64,000 nt of DNA from NCBI GenBank assembly GCA_037953745.1, contig JBAKBP010001419.1, forward strand, positions 62,001 through 126,000. Direction: 5' to 3'. Shown piece after piece: positions 55,501 to 62,849 of the stretch. Position 1 is the stretch's first letter; every line of letters starts with the position of its first letter. Source of the stretch: Lithodes maja. Lineage: Eukaryota > Arthropoda > Malacostraca > Decapoda > Lithodidae. Both the position numbers and the translations under genes were made by a program. The notes under the pieces are model-generated. The model worked only from the letters and a program-made list of their open reading frames with translations. It was not told the origin of the DNA and did not search any database.

Positions 55501-57230
55501 AGGTAGGTTGATGCATTGGAGGCCAGTGTACACTCCGGCGATCACACGACCACTGATCAACATGGCGAAGTTCTGACCGAAGGCTGGGGAAGTTGAATAT
55601 GATTAATTTAGTTTTACATCCATATATTTATCATTTTATCTATCTATCTATCTACAGTATCTGTCTCTACCTATTAATCTGTCTTTCTTTCTATAAATCC
55701 ATCTATCTTATACGAATTGTCCATGTTCAACATAATAAACCCACCTTGTGATAGAGTGAAATTCTATCCATTGTGTATTTGTTCTAAGTTGCAATGAAAC
55801 CTTTTATGAAATAACAAATGATTTAACTAACCATCTACCAATATTATTCTATGTTCTTATTCCCTATTTGTCTGTACATGTTTTTCTCTTAACCATATGT
55901 CAGTCTATCTATCTTATCTATATATCCATCTAATTCTAATCACAATATCAAAGTTCAAGGCAAAGGCTGTGGAAGGGGTACATATGAGAGTTACTTGTGA
56001 ATTATTTCGGTATATGAGGACGATTTCTTTACTTTATTCGGACTAATAGTACACTCTAAAATATCTAGGTTGTTAAGGGGGTATGTAAAAGGTATATAAG
56101 ACCATTGGGTATGTTGATAGTGTTTTATCTTGCTATCCTTGTATTAGCGGGGTTTAATACTGATAACATACCTTGGCATGGGTAAATTATTGTTGGAAAT
56201 GATGCTTAACCTACTTGCTCTTCAATAAGTGCCCAGACCTCTCCATGCCAAGTTAATATAGGATGCCACCCAAATGTAATGATAATCTAACCCTACAAAG
56301 ATCATATCTCATTACCAATGAGTGGTCACACTCAACTAAAGTTGCGTTCCCAATCTTACGAAAAAAAAAGAAAAAAAAAATGTACTTACCAATTAATGCC
56401 CAGGACCCGACCATGAGCAGGACCGAACCCAGCATGGTCCACCTCCTCCCTACGGCTTTAATGACCAGACCACCAATGGGCCCCGCCACCAGGGCCCCCA
56501 GGTTGAGGGACGAACTGAACCAATTGTATTCATCCTTCGTCAGCGTGAGTTCCTCGGGGTCCATGGTGTTGTTCATGAGCATGGGTCCCGCAGGAGACGT
56601 GTACCCCAGACAGGTCCCAAAGCTGAAGGCCCCCATCGTTACTGGTTGTTGTAGGGAAAGAAGGATTATAGATTAGTTATTCTTGTATGTTTGTATTTGA
56701 TAGTGACATATAACCTGAATGTAACAACGATAGTAGGGTTGGGTGGTGGCTGATAATGACCGTGTTTGATGGAGGAGCAATAATGGTTTGATGGTTTCAC
56801 AGGTACGCCACTACGCCGCGGTAGCCTTGTCCGTTTCCTAGTCATTCAGGTGTGACTTTAACCTCATGACACAGGGACAAGTGGCTTTATTCTCCACATT
56901 TGGTAATGCACAATATTAACGAAAATTAGGGGACGGTGTGAAACAAGCTGTGGCAAAATATCATACTGATCCAACAGTTTGTTAATAAGTTATTCCCGAT
57001 AAACGATGCCTCACGGCCTCTGAAACCCACAGCAGTTTCCCATAAGAGTGCAAAATGTTCCAGAATTGTTGCCAGAAAAATGTTGATCATCGAATGTTGA
57101 CTATAAAAGCTCTCGTGTGATACCAGGTTAAAACTTAAAACGTACCTGCCAGAGCTGTAATGTACTGTATGAGGTGGGCTGGAGGCTTGTCATTCACCAG
57201 CCGAGAAGTGGACTTGTGGGTGTCGTCCAT
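44882..57230 (-). CDS. Tret1: Facilitated trehalose transporter Tret1-like, 10 coding exons
   Basis: A complete 504-residue MFS sugar transporter assembled from ten exons; all nine introns are GT-AG and the phases are consistent (1,1,1,1,0,0,1,1,0). Twelve membrane segments can be followed. Hallmarks are ALAVTMGAFSFG in TM1, GRR 93-95 in the TM2-3 loop, KESP 203-206 after TM6, QQLSGVNAV from 275 in TM7, DRLGRK 323-328 in the TM8-9 loop, GPIPWIMMGELF from 383 in TM10, and PETKG 453-457 after TM12. The start ATG has A at -3 and G at +4. Length and motifs fit insect Tret1, a plasma-membrane facilitator that moves trehalose between fat body, haemolymph and tissues; a hexose substrate cannot be excluded from sequence. 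Introns carry MITEs, SINEs and dead exon copies, but the coding sequence is clean. Confidence 0.95.
45195..45265 (-). mobile_element. SINE 3' fragment (family S3) in Tret1 intron 9
   Basis: ATATCAACAAATACATGTGG and CACTCCAAGGAC match the SINE at 52617-52722; the tRNA head is degraded. Confidence 0.5.
45345..45609. mobile_element. TTAA-flanked MITE with 18-bp terminal inverted repeats
   Basis: TTAA at 45341-45344 and 45610-45613. The ends are CCCTTACTGTACCAGCGG and, inverted, CCCCTACTGTACCAGAGG (16 of 18 identical). 265 bp, non-coding, in Tret1 intron 9. The CCC start plus TTAA is the classic piggyBac-type signature. Confidence 0.85.
45867..45970 (-). CDS. Tret1: Tret1 exon 9
   Basis: Residues 391-425, acceptor CTGTTCCCCAG, donor GTAAGC. 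Encodes ELFTPNVRDAASGISTMTNW and TM11. A (CT)n run of over 70 bases lies just upstream in the intron (on the minus strand, a GA tract before the acceptor). Confidence 0.95.
46003..46076. repeat. (CT)n microsatellite in Tret1 intron 8
   Basis: About 37 uninterrupted CT dinucleotides, 30 bases upstream of exon 9 in transcript direction. Confidence 0.95.
46240..46841. mobile_element. TTAA-flanked repeat related to 51206-51740
   Basis: TTAA at 46236-46239 and 46842-46845. The left end is CCTTTAAATGGCGG; the right end inverted is CCTGGGAACGGCAA, a weak match. The interior (CATTCCTGACGAAAATTGTC, CTCACTTAATCACATATT) matches 51206-51740, showing a dispersed family. Non-coding. Confidence 0.5.
46935..47205 (-). 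pseudogene. 3' end fragment of the jockey-like LINE in Tret1 intron 8
   Basis: The T-rich run at 46938-46958 is the A-tail. The 3' UTR (GAGTGCCTCCCCCAGAGTTG, AGAGTGACAGGGCCAAAATC) and the last about 50 codons are close to copies 1 and 2. Short 5'-truncated insertion. Confidence 0.85.
47285..48314. mobile_element. piggyBac-type non-autonomous element with embedded SINE
   Basis: TTAA at 47281-47284 and 48315-48318. The ends are CCCTTAACTGGCGG and, inverted, CACCTTATTGGCGG. The left half (47340-47700) resembles 52531-53231 (TTTGCAAGA-type, GTCGTACA, GTGTCATTG(G/T)AAAGCTCT). A SINE fills 47745-48290. No transposase remains. Confidence 0.72.
47745..48290 (-). mobile_element. tRNA-headed SINE (family S1, copy 2)
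   Basis: Nearly base-for-base the same as 18358-18893, including the B box (TTTGAACCCGGGACC on the plus strand) and A-box region. It sits inside the TTAA element at 47285-48314, so it is the younger insertion. Confidence 0.85.
48371..48737. mobile_element. TTAA-flanked palindromic MITE, family M1 copy B
   Basis: TTAA at 48367-48370 and 48738-48741. The orientation is opposite to copy A: it starts GGGGGGTCACCGG and ends GGTGGGCTCCC. The same palindromic arms with GGCTTGTATCCATTCGGCCC are present. It ends 29 bases from Tret1 exon 8. Confidence 0.83.
48767..48910 (-). CDS. Tret1: Tret1 exon 8
   Basis: Residues 343-390, acceptor CCATTAACAG, donor GTACGT. Encodes an acidic loop (EKDLDEDKAAE) and TM10 with SLGYGPIPWIMMG. 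An M1 MITE ends only 29 bases downstream of the exon. Confidence 0.95.
49078..49162. repeat. Compound (TA)n, poly-T and poly-G tract
   Basis: AT dinucleotides (49078-49125), then about 20 T and about 13 G. An (AAT)n run follows at 49183-49212. Located in Tret1 intron 7. Confidence 0.9.
49340..49680. repeat. Dispersed repeat, family M4 copy in Tret1 intron 7
   Basis: TTTGTCGCCTAGGCTAACA, CTTTCCCAGAC and GGCTCGCTATCGCTCGCCCA occur in the same order as at 61313-61660 and 63340-63710. It contains a (TA)n/T-run (49458-49517). Non-coding. Confidence 0.6.
50089..50130 (-). pseudogene. Ghost of Tret1 exon 7 (3' end only)
   Basis: Minus strand reads TLSAAMIISL followed by GTAAGT, paralleling the real exon 7 end LTLSSTAMIISL before GTCAGT. 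Flanking intron bases (TTTGGACT) also match. The 5' two thirds of the exon and an acceptor are missing, replaced by an M2 MITE at about 50131. It cannot be spliced in as a complete exon. Confidence 0.75.
50131..50564. mobile_element. MITE family M2, copy a, with internal ~45-bp tandem repeat
   Basis: The right end CTCAAGGGG abuts TTAA 50565-50568 and mirrors a left arm CTGGTTATCATTAGACGATT. TGACGCATTTTG-type arms are shared with 52102-52308 and 57914-58224. The interior (50195-50500) holds seven degenerate copies of an about 45-bp unit, GGAATCAAAGGGGTAAAAA then CTAAATTAACTCTC. Confidence 0.65.
50580..50930. repeat. Dispersed repeat, family M3 copy
   Basis: Ordered blocks are TCCTCGCTAGACCTCCATCA, CCCGGCCGAAGGCCGG (a perfect short hairpin), CCTCGCTATCGCTCGCCAGG, and then a ladder of TCTTAA(A/T)AT-type motifs. 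The same order occurs near 53320-53555 (partial) and 62850-63180, and in reverse at 58240-58560. Confidence 0.65.
50956..51049 (-). CDS. Tret1: Tret1 exon 7
   Basis: Residues 312-342, acceptor GGTTGTTGTTCAG, donor GTCAGT (the weakest donor in the gene). Encodes the end of TM8, DRLGRK and TM9. A partial duplicate with a stronger donor lies at 50089-50130. Confidence 0.93.
51206..51740. repeat. Dispersed repeat related to 46240-46841
   Basis: It begins after TTAA 51202-51205 with CCTTTAAAGTGCG and shares TTCATTCCTGACGAAAAT and CTCACTTAATCACATATTGC with the other copy. The right TTAA is not clear. In Tret1 intron 6. Confidence 0.55.
51836..51892 (-). CDS. Tret1: Tret1 exon 6
   Basis: A 57-base exon, residues 293-311 (GANTTMDEDVNAIIVGAVQ), acceptor TTTCTACTTCCAG, donor GTAAAT. 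Phase 0 on both sides. It carries the loop before TM8 and part of TM8. Confidence 0.93.
52102..52308. mobile_element. MITE family M2, copy b
   Basis: TTAA at 52098-52101. The left arm CTCTTTGAGGATCATGACGC and the right arm, inverted, CCCCTTGAGGATCCAAGACA form terminal repeats. The right TTAA is degraded. It has palindromic inner arms ATCATTAGACGATT and a CATCTAATGATAACC-type mirror. In Tret1 intron 5. Confidence 0.65.
52531..53231. mobile_element. TTAA element inserted in the exon 5 ghost
   Basis: TTAA at 52527-52530 and 53232-53235. It starts CCCTTAACTCACGGCG, like the element at 47285. The right end inverted, CTCAATTATTGTGG, matches only weakly. It contains a SINE (52617-52722) and shares an interior block (52905-53010) with 47285-48314. 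Confidence 0.65.
52617..52722 (-). mobile_element. tRNA-headed SINE (family S3), minus orientation
   Basis: On the minus strand: CTTGATAGCGTAATGCATAG (A-box region), CCTGGGTTCGAGTCCTCGG (B box), then TGCCACATGTATTTGTTGAT. It is a tRNA pseudogene-like head with a short tail, not a tRNA gene. Confidence 0.68.
53321..53555. repeat. Dispersed repeat, family M3 partial copy
   Basis: Contains CTATGAAGC-type, CCTTGATCCCCATCC, CCTCACTATCGCTTGGCAGG and the GTCTTAAAA ladder ending TTAAGCATGAGGGAGAAGGG, just downstream (in transcript sense) of exon 5. Confidence 0.55.
53581..53777 (-). CDS. Tret1: Tret1 exon 5
   Basis: Residues 227-292, acceptor CCACGCCCCAG, donor GTGAGT after codon AGT. Encodes the rest of the central loop (VEQELDALRQIQEEAAKSK) and TM7 with FFQQLSGVNAVLF. 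A partial M1 MITE lies about 16 bases upstream of the acceptor. Dead copies of this exon lie at 54370-54437 and 52490-53312. Confidence 0.95.
53794..53947. mobile_element. Partial M1 MITE abutting the exon 5 acceptor
   Basis: The central M1 segment runs from GCGAGTGGTAGCGAGACAGC to GCTCGCTATCGCTCGCCAGG and AAATCGACACCTGG; the outer arms and TTAA ends are missing. Its edge is about 16 bases from the exon 5 splice acceptor. Confidence 0.72.
53950..54131. repeat. Short palindromic repeat
   Basis: TATAGGTAGGCCAGAAAT on the left mirrors ATTTCCGGCCTACCTATA on the right, with CTGTAACTCAAAA / TTTTGAGTTACAG as second arms. A related interior occurs at 57785-57880. It is probably a small MITE in Tret1 intron 4. 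Confidence 0.65.
54370..54437 (-). pseudogene. Second ghost of Tret1 exon 5 (5' side)
   Basis: Minus strand reads SLKSVWKEIRIMKPCIICVG and then a stop, paralleling SLKDLTAPYIMKPLMICVG of real exon 5. No acceptor or donor can be assigned. It lies only about 50 bases downstream of exon 4. A direct repeat GAATGATTAATCCAAATTAT (about 54323 and 54352) borders it. Confidence 0.7.
54491..54703 (-). CDS. Tret1: Tret1 exon 4
   Basis: Residues 156-226, acceptor TTTTCCTTGCAG, donor GTAAGG. Encodes TM5, TM6, the KESPAYLL motif and the start of the central cytosolic loop (GKVEEARAVLQHFRG). Confidence 0.95.
54943..55045 (+). mobile_element. tRNA-headed SINE (family S3), plus orientation
   Basis: TGGTGGTGTAATGGTTAAGG (A box) and CCCGGGTTCGAATCCTGG (B box) are followed by GCACATGTGCTTTCATTAAT. 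The head resembles a tRNA, but the anticodon arm does not fold properly. In Tret1 intron 3. Confidence 0.65.
55455..55583 (-). CDS. Tret1: Tret1 exon 3
   Basis: Residues 113-155, acceptor CTTCCCCAG, donor GTAAGG. Encodes TM4 with SGRVIAGVYTG and the conserved YIGEIASADIRGMLG segment before TM5. Confidence 0.95.
56390..56641 (-). CDS. Tret1: Tret1 exon 2
   Basis: Residues 29-112. Acceptor ACAACAACCAG, donor GTAAGT. It covers the rest of TM1, an extracellular loop with NNT (52-54, a possible glycosylation site), TM2, the GRR motif and TM3. An A/T-rich run in the intron lies close to the donor. Confidence 0.95.
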
Positions 57231-57269
57231 CTTGATTTAATTTAGTTCCCCTGGTAGTTCTATAGATAC
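57146..57269 (-). CDS. Tret1: Tret1 exon 1 (coding part 57146-57230)
   Basis: Codes residues 1-28 (MDDTHKSTSRLVNDKPPAHL and the start of TM1), ending G before donor GTACGT. Upstream, a pyrimidine-rich TTTTCTGTTGTTTTCCAG ends at 57270, so 57231-57269 is probably 39 bases of 5' UTR and a non-coding first exon should lie further upstream. Confidence 0.9.
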
Positions 57270-57304
57270 CTGGAAAACAACAGAAAACGACTCTTATGAA
57301 TTAA

Positions 57305-57674
57305 GGGAGCCCAACTCGCTATTTTTCTCTTGCTCTCCTTCTCTCTTTGGCTTGTATCCATTCGGCCCCATTCAACCTACTCTTTTAATACGTTTACCCC
57401 CATCCGTGTCAATATTTTTCTGGCGAGCGGTAGCGATCCATCATATATTTTTTTTTTTTGGCAGCAAGCTAAATTTGTACATTTTTCGATAGAAATATGT
57501 CTCCGGCGAAGCCAAATTTCTCCATACAATGCTGGCTCGCTATCGTTCGCCAGGAAGAAATCGACACCTGGATGGGGATAAACGTCTAAACAGTTGGCTG
57601 AATGGGGTCGAATGGATACAAGCCAGGGAAAGAGAGAAAAGGAGATAAAAATAAAAGAAAGCCGGTGACCCCCC
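57305..57674. mobile_element. TTAA-flanked palindromic MITE, family M1 copy C
   Basis: TTAA at 57301-57304 and 57675-57678. Starts GGGAGCCCAACTCGC and ends CGGTGACCCCC. It lies immediately upstream of the Tret1 exon 1 acceptor region, so it may sit in the first intron or promoter. Confidence 0.83.
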
Positions 57675-57913
57675 TTAATAAGAAACATAAACAAAATCGT
57701 CAATTATGTTTAGTTATCGCTATAGTCTATTTATTATAATTAGGCCAAATACCTTGATCATTTACCTTTACAACCAAATAACAACTAGAGTAGGCGAGCT
57801 AATATCTCTACCATTTGGGAAGAGTCAGCCAGAAAATTGGTATGGAAATTTACAGCCCATTTGCTCTACTCCTTTTTCCCTGACCACATAAGTACTTACC
57901 TAACTGTTCTTAG

Positions 57914-58047
57914 CCCTTACAAAAAAGCATGACGCATTTTTGTCTGTATTCTGGCTATTAATAGACGATTCTATTCAGATTAGGAAGAGCATAAGGAAGT
58001 CAGAGGGATAATTGAAATAGTCTTCACCCATTTATTTCCCACAGAAG

Positions 58048-58088
<41 letters not shown>

Positions 58089-58224
58089 GAAGCATTATAT
58101 GGAAGTCGGAGGGTTACTTGAGATGGTCGTTACCCTTTTAATTCCCACAGATCCTTCCTGAGCTGTACAAAAGCATCTAATGATAGCCAGAATAAACAAT
58201 CAAATGCGTCATGATACTCTAGGG
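57914..58224. mobile_element. MITE family M2, copy c
   Basis: The right end TCTAGGGG is followed by TTAA 58225-58228; the left end CCCTTACAAAAAAGCATGAC follows a degraded TTAG. Inner arms are CTGGCTATTAATAGACGATT and CATCTAATGATAGCCAG. It contains an (AAT)n run (58050-58088). Confidence 0.65.
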
Positions 58225-58239
58225 GTTAAGGGGAGATTT

Positions 58240-58560
58240 TCACGAAAGTGTATTTTTCTTCTCCCTCATGTTTAGCCCCATTAGTTTTTGAGATTTTAAG
58301 ACGTTCGCCCCATCAGTATGGCGATTTTAAGACTTCGCCCCCATTTCTGTCAATTTGAAGACCTTTTGTGCTATTTAGGAGTCGAATTGTTTTCCTGGCG
58401 AGCGATAGTGAGCCTGTAATTTCGGCCGGGACATTATTTCTACCAAAAGATGTACACATTTTTCTGGACTGGGGGGTTTTGGGGGTATTTATTTTAAGCT
58501 TGATGGAGGTCTACGGAGGAAACTAAAAACCTCCCTTTAAATAAGAGTACCTGAACACCG
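58240..58560. repeat. Dispersed repeat, family M3, reverse orientation
   Basis: CTCCCTCATGTTTAGCCCCA, GATTTTAAGACGTTCGCCCC, CCTGGCGAGCGATAGTGAGC and GCTTGATGGAGGTCTA are the reverse complement of the block order at 62850-63180. Confidence 0.62.
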
Positions 58561-59104
58561 GAGACACCATTGAGGCGGGGTGTGTGCCTTATCTAATTAG
58601 CTTCATGAGGTCTGGAGGGACGATGTTATTTAGCTTGAAGGGAAGTGTGTCGAGAGGGAGGGATTTTTTTAAGCTTGAAGTGGGTCTAAGGAAAAAAAAA
58701 CAAAGATGCTCAGCAATAAGGAAAACTCTTCAAGCCCTCCTTAATACTGACAATACCGCTTCTCGGTACCGTAGAGTAGCCCGGAGATAGCACTGAGGCT
58801 GGCTGTTGAATAAAATGCGGTATATGATAAAGAGCTCTGATCGCCCACCAACAGCTTCAGGAGAGCGTCATAGAGATAGTGTTTATTATTAGTCAAGGGG
58901 GGTCTTTGGGGGGAAAACCACCACATGTTTCGTCCCATTAGTTTGGCGATCTTTATATAAGATGCTTTGCTTCATTTAGGTGTTATTTTTGTTGTTTTTT
59001 TTTTCCTGGCTAGCGATAGCGAGCCTCCATTTTAGGGAATAACTAGCCTTCGGTCGTGATATTTCTTTGCAAAACGCCTACAAATATAGGCTGAAAGGGT
59101 CTGA

Positions 59105-59148
<44 letters not shown>

Positions 59149-59308
59149 TAAATTGATAGATATATAGATATATATTTTTTTATATAAGCTTGAAAGAGGA
59201 TTTGTAATATTGGGGGGGGGGGGTAAAATGAAGAGGCTTTAGCGGACAAACTATAATAAAAAACAATTCTTGGAACAAAAATCAAAAGCCTCAATCTATT
59301 TAAAAGGA

Positions 59309-59310
<2 letters not shown>
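58561..59310. other. Repeat debris and microsatellites, no gene
   Basis: Further pieces of the CTCGCTATCGCTCGC repeat family (TGGCTAGCGATAGCGAGCC at about 59008), an (AT)n run (59108-59146) and a G-run (about 59213-59222). No coding signal. Confidence 0.5.

Positions 59311-59372
<62 letters not shown>
59311..59372. repeat. (CA)n microsatellite
   Basis: About 31 CA dinucleotides, directly next to the SINE head at 59373. Confidence 0.95.
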
Positions 59373-59375
<3 letters not shown>

Positions 59376-59831
59376 GTAGCCTAGTAGGTAGAGCTCTCGT
59401 CTCACACACGAGGGGTCGGGGGTTCAATCCCCGGCCGGGCGGAGACAAATTGGGCTTGTCTCCTTTCATGTGTTAGCCTCAGTTCACCTAGCTGTAAATA
59501 GGTACCTGGAATAAGTGGACGACGTTGTGACGTCCCATCTGGGGTTGGCAAAAATGGTACAAGGCGAGATGGGTATCATATGGTTCACCTAAGCTGATGG
59601 CTACCTAAGCCTTCGGGCGAGACGGTACCGTCTATAGTGAGAATGGTACCATACAGATCCACCCTAAGCCTTCGTTTCCGATGTCGCCAATTGGCTAAAA
59701 ATACAGACTACACACACATCCACGATTTCACAGCCATTCCAACGATACATATAACACCTACACATATAGGAGGCGGGAAATAACGAGCATGCTCACTCCC
59801 GCAATACAACTAGAGTAAGTACAACTAGAGT

Positions 59832-59836
<5 letters not shown>
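59373..59836 (+). mobile_element. tRNA-headed SINE (family S2), near full-length
   Basis: A tRNA-like head of about 75 bases has CCCGTAGCCTAGTAGG (A box) and GGGGGTTCAATCCCC (B box), ending CCGGGCGG. A body of about 350 bases includes CACCTAGCTGTAAATAGG and TACCTGG, a block common in arthropod SINEs. The tail is two copies of ACAACTAGAGTAAGT, then (AC)n to 59879. The extended body argues against a functional tRNA gene. Confidence 0.78.
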
Positions 59837-59882
<46 letters not shown>

Positions 59883-60307
59883 ACGTCGGATCAGCTGTGT
59901 TATAGAGCATATCTCATGAAATATCTCTTTCCATTTTATCAATGTCTAAAGCACATGTTATTGCATGATTGATACTGCACAGTTGTCTTGGTTTGCCATA
60001 AATGTTGATCTGAAATAGTAAACAAAACCATGTAAGATATTATAAGGTTAGAAGGTTGATGGCAAACCCTGTCGCCTCTCTCTTGTGGTAGTGATAAAGG
60101 AATTAGACAGCGGGATTCGAATCTGTTTTGATATTACCTTTATCTAGCTTACTCTGATACGTTTCGTACATGATGAAGTAATGTGAAGACAGTATTTTAT
60201 ATATATATATATATATCACATGAGTGTAACATTTGTCTATCCTTATACATCTATCAATAATTATTCATATTTATTCTCGTTAATCATATATACTTATTGA
60301 CAGCTCA
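59837..60307. other. CA run and AT-rich spacer
   Basis: (AC)n to 59879, then non-coding AT-rich sequence with a short (AT)n at 60200-60217. Confidence 0.5.
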
Positions 60308-60362
60308 GTTCAGGCATTTTGGCTCGAATGTCCCTTGAGTTTGCCCTGTCACTCTTTCAATT

Positions 60363-60393
<31 letters not shown>

Positions 60394-60440
60394 CACTCGC
60401 TGCGGGCAGTTCTGCCTTTTGTCTCCCTCACTCACATAGG
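60308..60440 (+). pseudogene. 3' end fragment of the jockey-like LINE
   Basis: CAGGCATTTTGGCTCGAATG, CTGTCACTCTTTCAA and TTTTGTCTCCCTCACTCACA match the LINE 3' end. A run of about 27 G replaces the usual GGGGGAGG. An (AT)n run follows at 60443-60486. Confidence 0.8.
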
Positions 60441-60486
<46 letters not shown>

Positions 60487-60490
<4 letters not shown>

Positions 60491-60983
60491 ACACGAGTGG
60501 TACCGGCCCTAAAGGGAAAAATATATCTTTGTAAAATAGTGTACGGCCAACGTATGAAAATATTCCATCTTGATTTTTACTTTCACAGTGCATTATTCGA
60601 CAGCTTGCCATTATTTCTACACTTCATTATGAAGCTTATGGTGCTCATACAATTACTCATACCTCTCTTTAAATATCTGCCAATCATTGTAACTGCTTTC
60701 ACAGCATGGAGTGCTTAACAGAGCTACTGAGAATCATAATGATGGCCAGTGACCTGACTCTTGAAACTCTTTGACCGATTGTGTTATTCTATGCCCTTGT
60801 AAACGTCACAAAGGTCGGAACTGCCTCTCACAACCACCATCCAAAACACGAATGTATTTATATTTACATTTATATGAAATATACCACATAGGAGGTATAT
60901 TGTATACTAACATTTATGATAATGAGGGTAGCTGACCTCGTGAGCTGTGCCCCTTATCATTATCTGGTTCAACGTCTTGTGGG
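60487..60983. other. Intergenic, nothing recognised
   Basis: No gene, RNA or repeat signal that I can support. Confidence 0.35.
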
Positions 60984-61312
60984 TTATTAGGATATTTGGT
61001 TTAATTATTATTGAGGTGGGTTATAAGGATAATTGGTTTAAATATTATTGAGGTGGGTTATAAGGATAATTGGTTTAATTATTATTGAGGTGGGTTATAA
61101 GGATAATTGGTTTAAATATTATTGAGGTGGGTTATAAGGATATTTGGTTTAATTATTATTGAGGTGGGTTATAAGGATAATTGGTTTAAATATTATTGAG
61201 GTGGGTTATAAGGATAATTGGTTTAATTATTATTGAGGTGGGTTATAAGGATATTTGGTTTAATTATTATTGAGGTGGGTTATAAGGATATTTGGTTTAA
61301 TTATTATTGCTT
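60984..61312. repeat. 37-bp minisatellite, nine units
   Basis: TTAT(A/T)AGGATA starts at 60984, 61021, 61058, 61095, 61132, 61169, 61206, 61243 and 61280, an exact 37-bp period. Variant sites (ATAATTGG or ATATTTGG; TTTAAATA or TTTAATTA) occur in mixed combinations along the array. Confidence 0.92.
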
Positions 61313-61660
61313 TTGCCATTTTCGAGCAATATGTTTTAGTTTATCGACTAGGCTAACCAAAACCGCTTTCCAGACTTCCTTCAAACTAAAGAATGCCCAC
61401 CCAAACCCCATTCAAGCTAAATGTGTTGTCTCTGCCGAAGGTTTATTTCTTCTAAGTTACAGGCTCGCTCTTGCTCGCCTAGAAGAAAACAAAAAACGAC
61501 AACTGAATGGGGCTGATCGCGTCGTCTTACCGCCATAATAATTGTGTGAAGCATCTTATTACCACCAAACTAACGAGGTGAAGCATCTAATTATCGCCAA
61601 AGTAATGGGTGAAGTGTCTTAAAATCTTCAAACTAAAGAAGCGAAACAGGGGAGGGCCAA
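61313..61660. repeat. Dispersed repeat, family M4 copy
   Basis: TTGCCATTTTCGAGCAA, CGACTAGGCTAACCAAAACC, GGCTCGCTCTTGCTCGCC and the AAGCATCTTATTACC ladder, as at 49340 and 63340. Non-coding. Confidence 0.62.
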
Positions 61661-61690
61661 AAAGAGCTCCCCGGGTCTAAATAGCGTTAA

Positions 61691-62041
61691 GGGGGTCAAC
61701 GGCTTTTTTTTCATCTTCCTCTCCTTTTCTCTCTTTCCCTGGCTTGTATCCATTCGGCCCCATTCAGCCAACTGTTTTAAGACGTGTATCGCCATCCAGG
61801 TGTCGATTTCCATTGTATGGAGAAATCCGGCTTCGAGACATTTTTCGACAGAAAAATGTACAAATTTAGCTTGCTGTCAAAACAAAAATATATATATATG
61901 CTGGCTCGCTCCCGCTCGCCAGGAAAATATTGACACCTGGAACACACTGTCAACGTCTTAAAACAGTAGGCTGAATGGGGCCAAATGGATACAAGCCAAA
62001 GAGAGAGGGAGAGAAAGAGAAAAAAAGCGCGGTGGGCCCCC
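61691..62041. mobile_element. TTAA-flanked palindromic MITE, family M1 copy D
   Basis: TTAA at 61687-61690 and 62042-62045. Starts GGGGGTCAACGG and ends GGTGGGCCCCC. It has the same palindromic arms as copies A-C; about 20 bases of the centre are deleted relative to them. Confidence 0.82.
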
Positions 62042-62258
62042 TTAAGGAGAAAAGGTCGTGTTATCAGTCAAGGGCCAAGAGGCGCCTGTAACATTCAAGG
62101 GATTTTTTTTTTTTTTTTTTCTGAACCCCCTTCTATTTCATGTTTAGTCCCATTAGTTTTCAAATATTAAGACTTTCGCCCAAATACGTGTCAATATTAA
62201 GACCTTTCGTGTCATTAAGGTGTCGGATATTTCCAGTCGAACTATAGCTAGCCTGTAA

Positions 62259-62347
62259 TTTTGGAGGCCGGGACATTTTGGAGGCCGGGACATTTTGGAG
62301 GCCGGGACATTTTGGAGGCCGGGACATTTTGGAGGCCGGTACATTTT
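62259..62347. repeat. 17-bp tandem repeat, five units
   Basis: TTTTGGAGGCCGGGACA repeats five times, the last with GGTACA. It appears to be a local amplification within an M3/M4-type repeat whose GGCCGGG core it contains. Confidence 0.92.
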
Positions 62348-62849
62348 TATACCGAAATAAATACATGAACAAATTAGCGTCCCCTTAAGTTCTTGTCGTA
62401 TCATGTAACTGATCTGAAGGGGAGAAAGGTATTATTTACTTTTTGTTTTATATTTATTATTTTGTTATTAATATATTTATGTATTTTGTTTAGTTTCTTC
62501 CATACTGTAGACCTCTATCAAGCTTTAAAAACAAAAAAATCCCAAAGACCCCCCTTCAAGATAGATTTGTACATTATAAAATAAATATAAATACCCCCAA
62601 GATAAAATTCTATCCCGTTTAATGATTTAACTGATGAATCCTGTCATTTAACTGATTTCTCGATATTTAATGAAACAATGTGAAACTAATACGTCGGTGC
62701 ATGCCTAGTTGTCTTAAGCAAGGGGCTAGTGGCTGGTTTCATTTATGTTTGTATTATTATTATTATTATTATTATTATTGATTTATTTATTTACTTTTTT
62801 TATTTGTTGTTTTTGTTGTGTATGTCTATTCATTCATGTATTCAGATAT
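62348..62849. other. AT-rich spacer with (TTA)n
   Basis: A TTA microsatellite at 62753-62781 and fragments of M3-type repeat (CCTCTATCAAGCTTTAAA at about 62511). No gene. Confidence 0.45.

Noticed and set aside
59373..59448. tRNA gene
   Set aside because: A and B boxes are present, but it is the head of a 460-bp SINE with a tandem-repeat tail. The same applies to 54943, 52617, 18825 and 10126.
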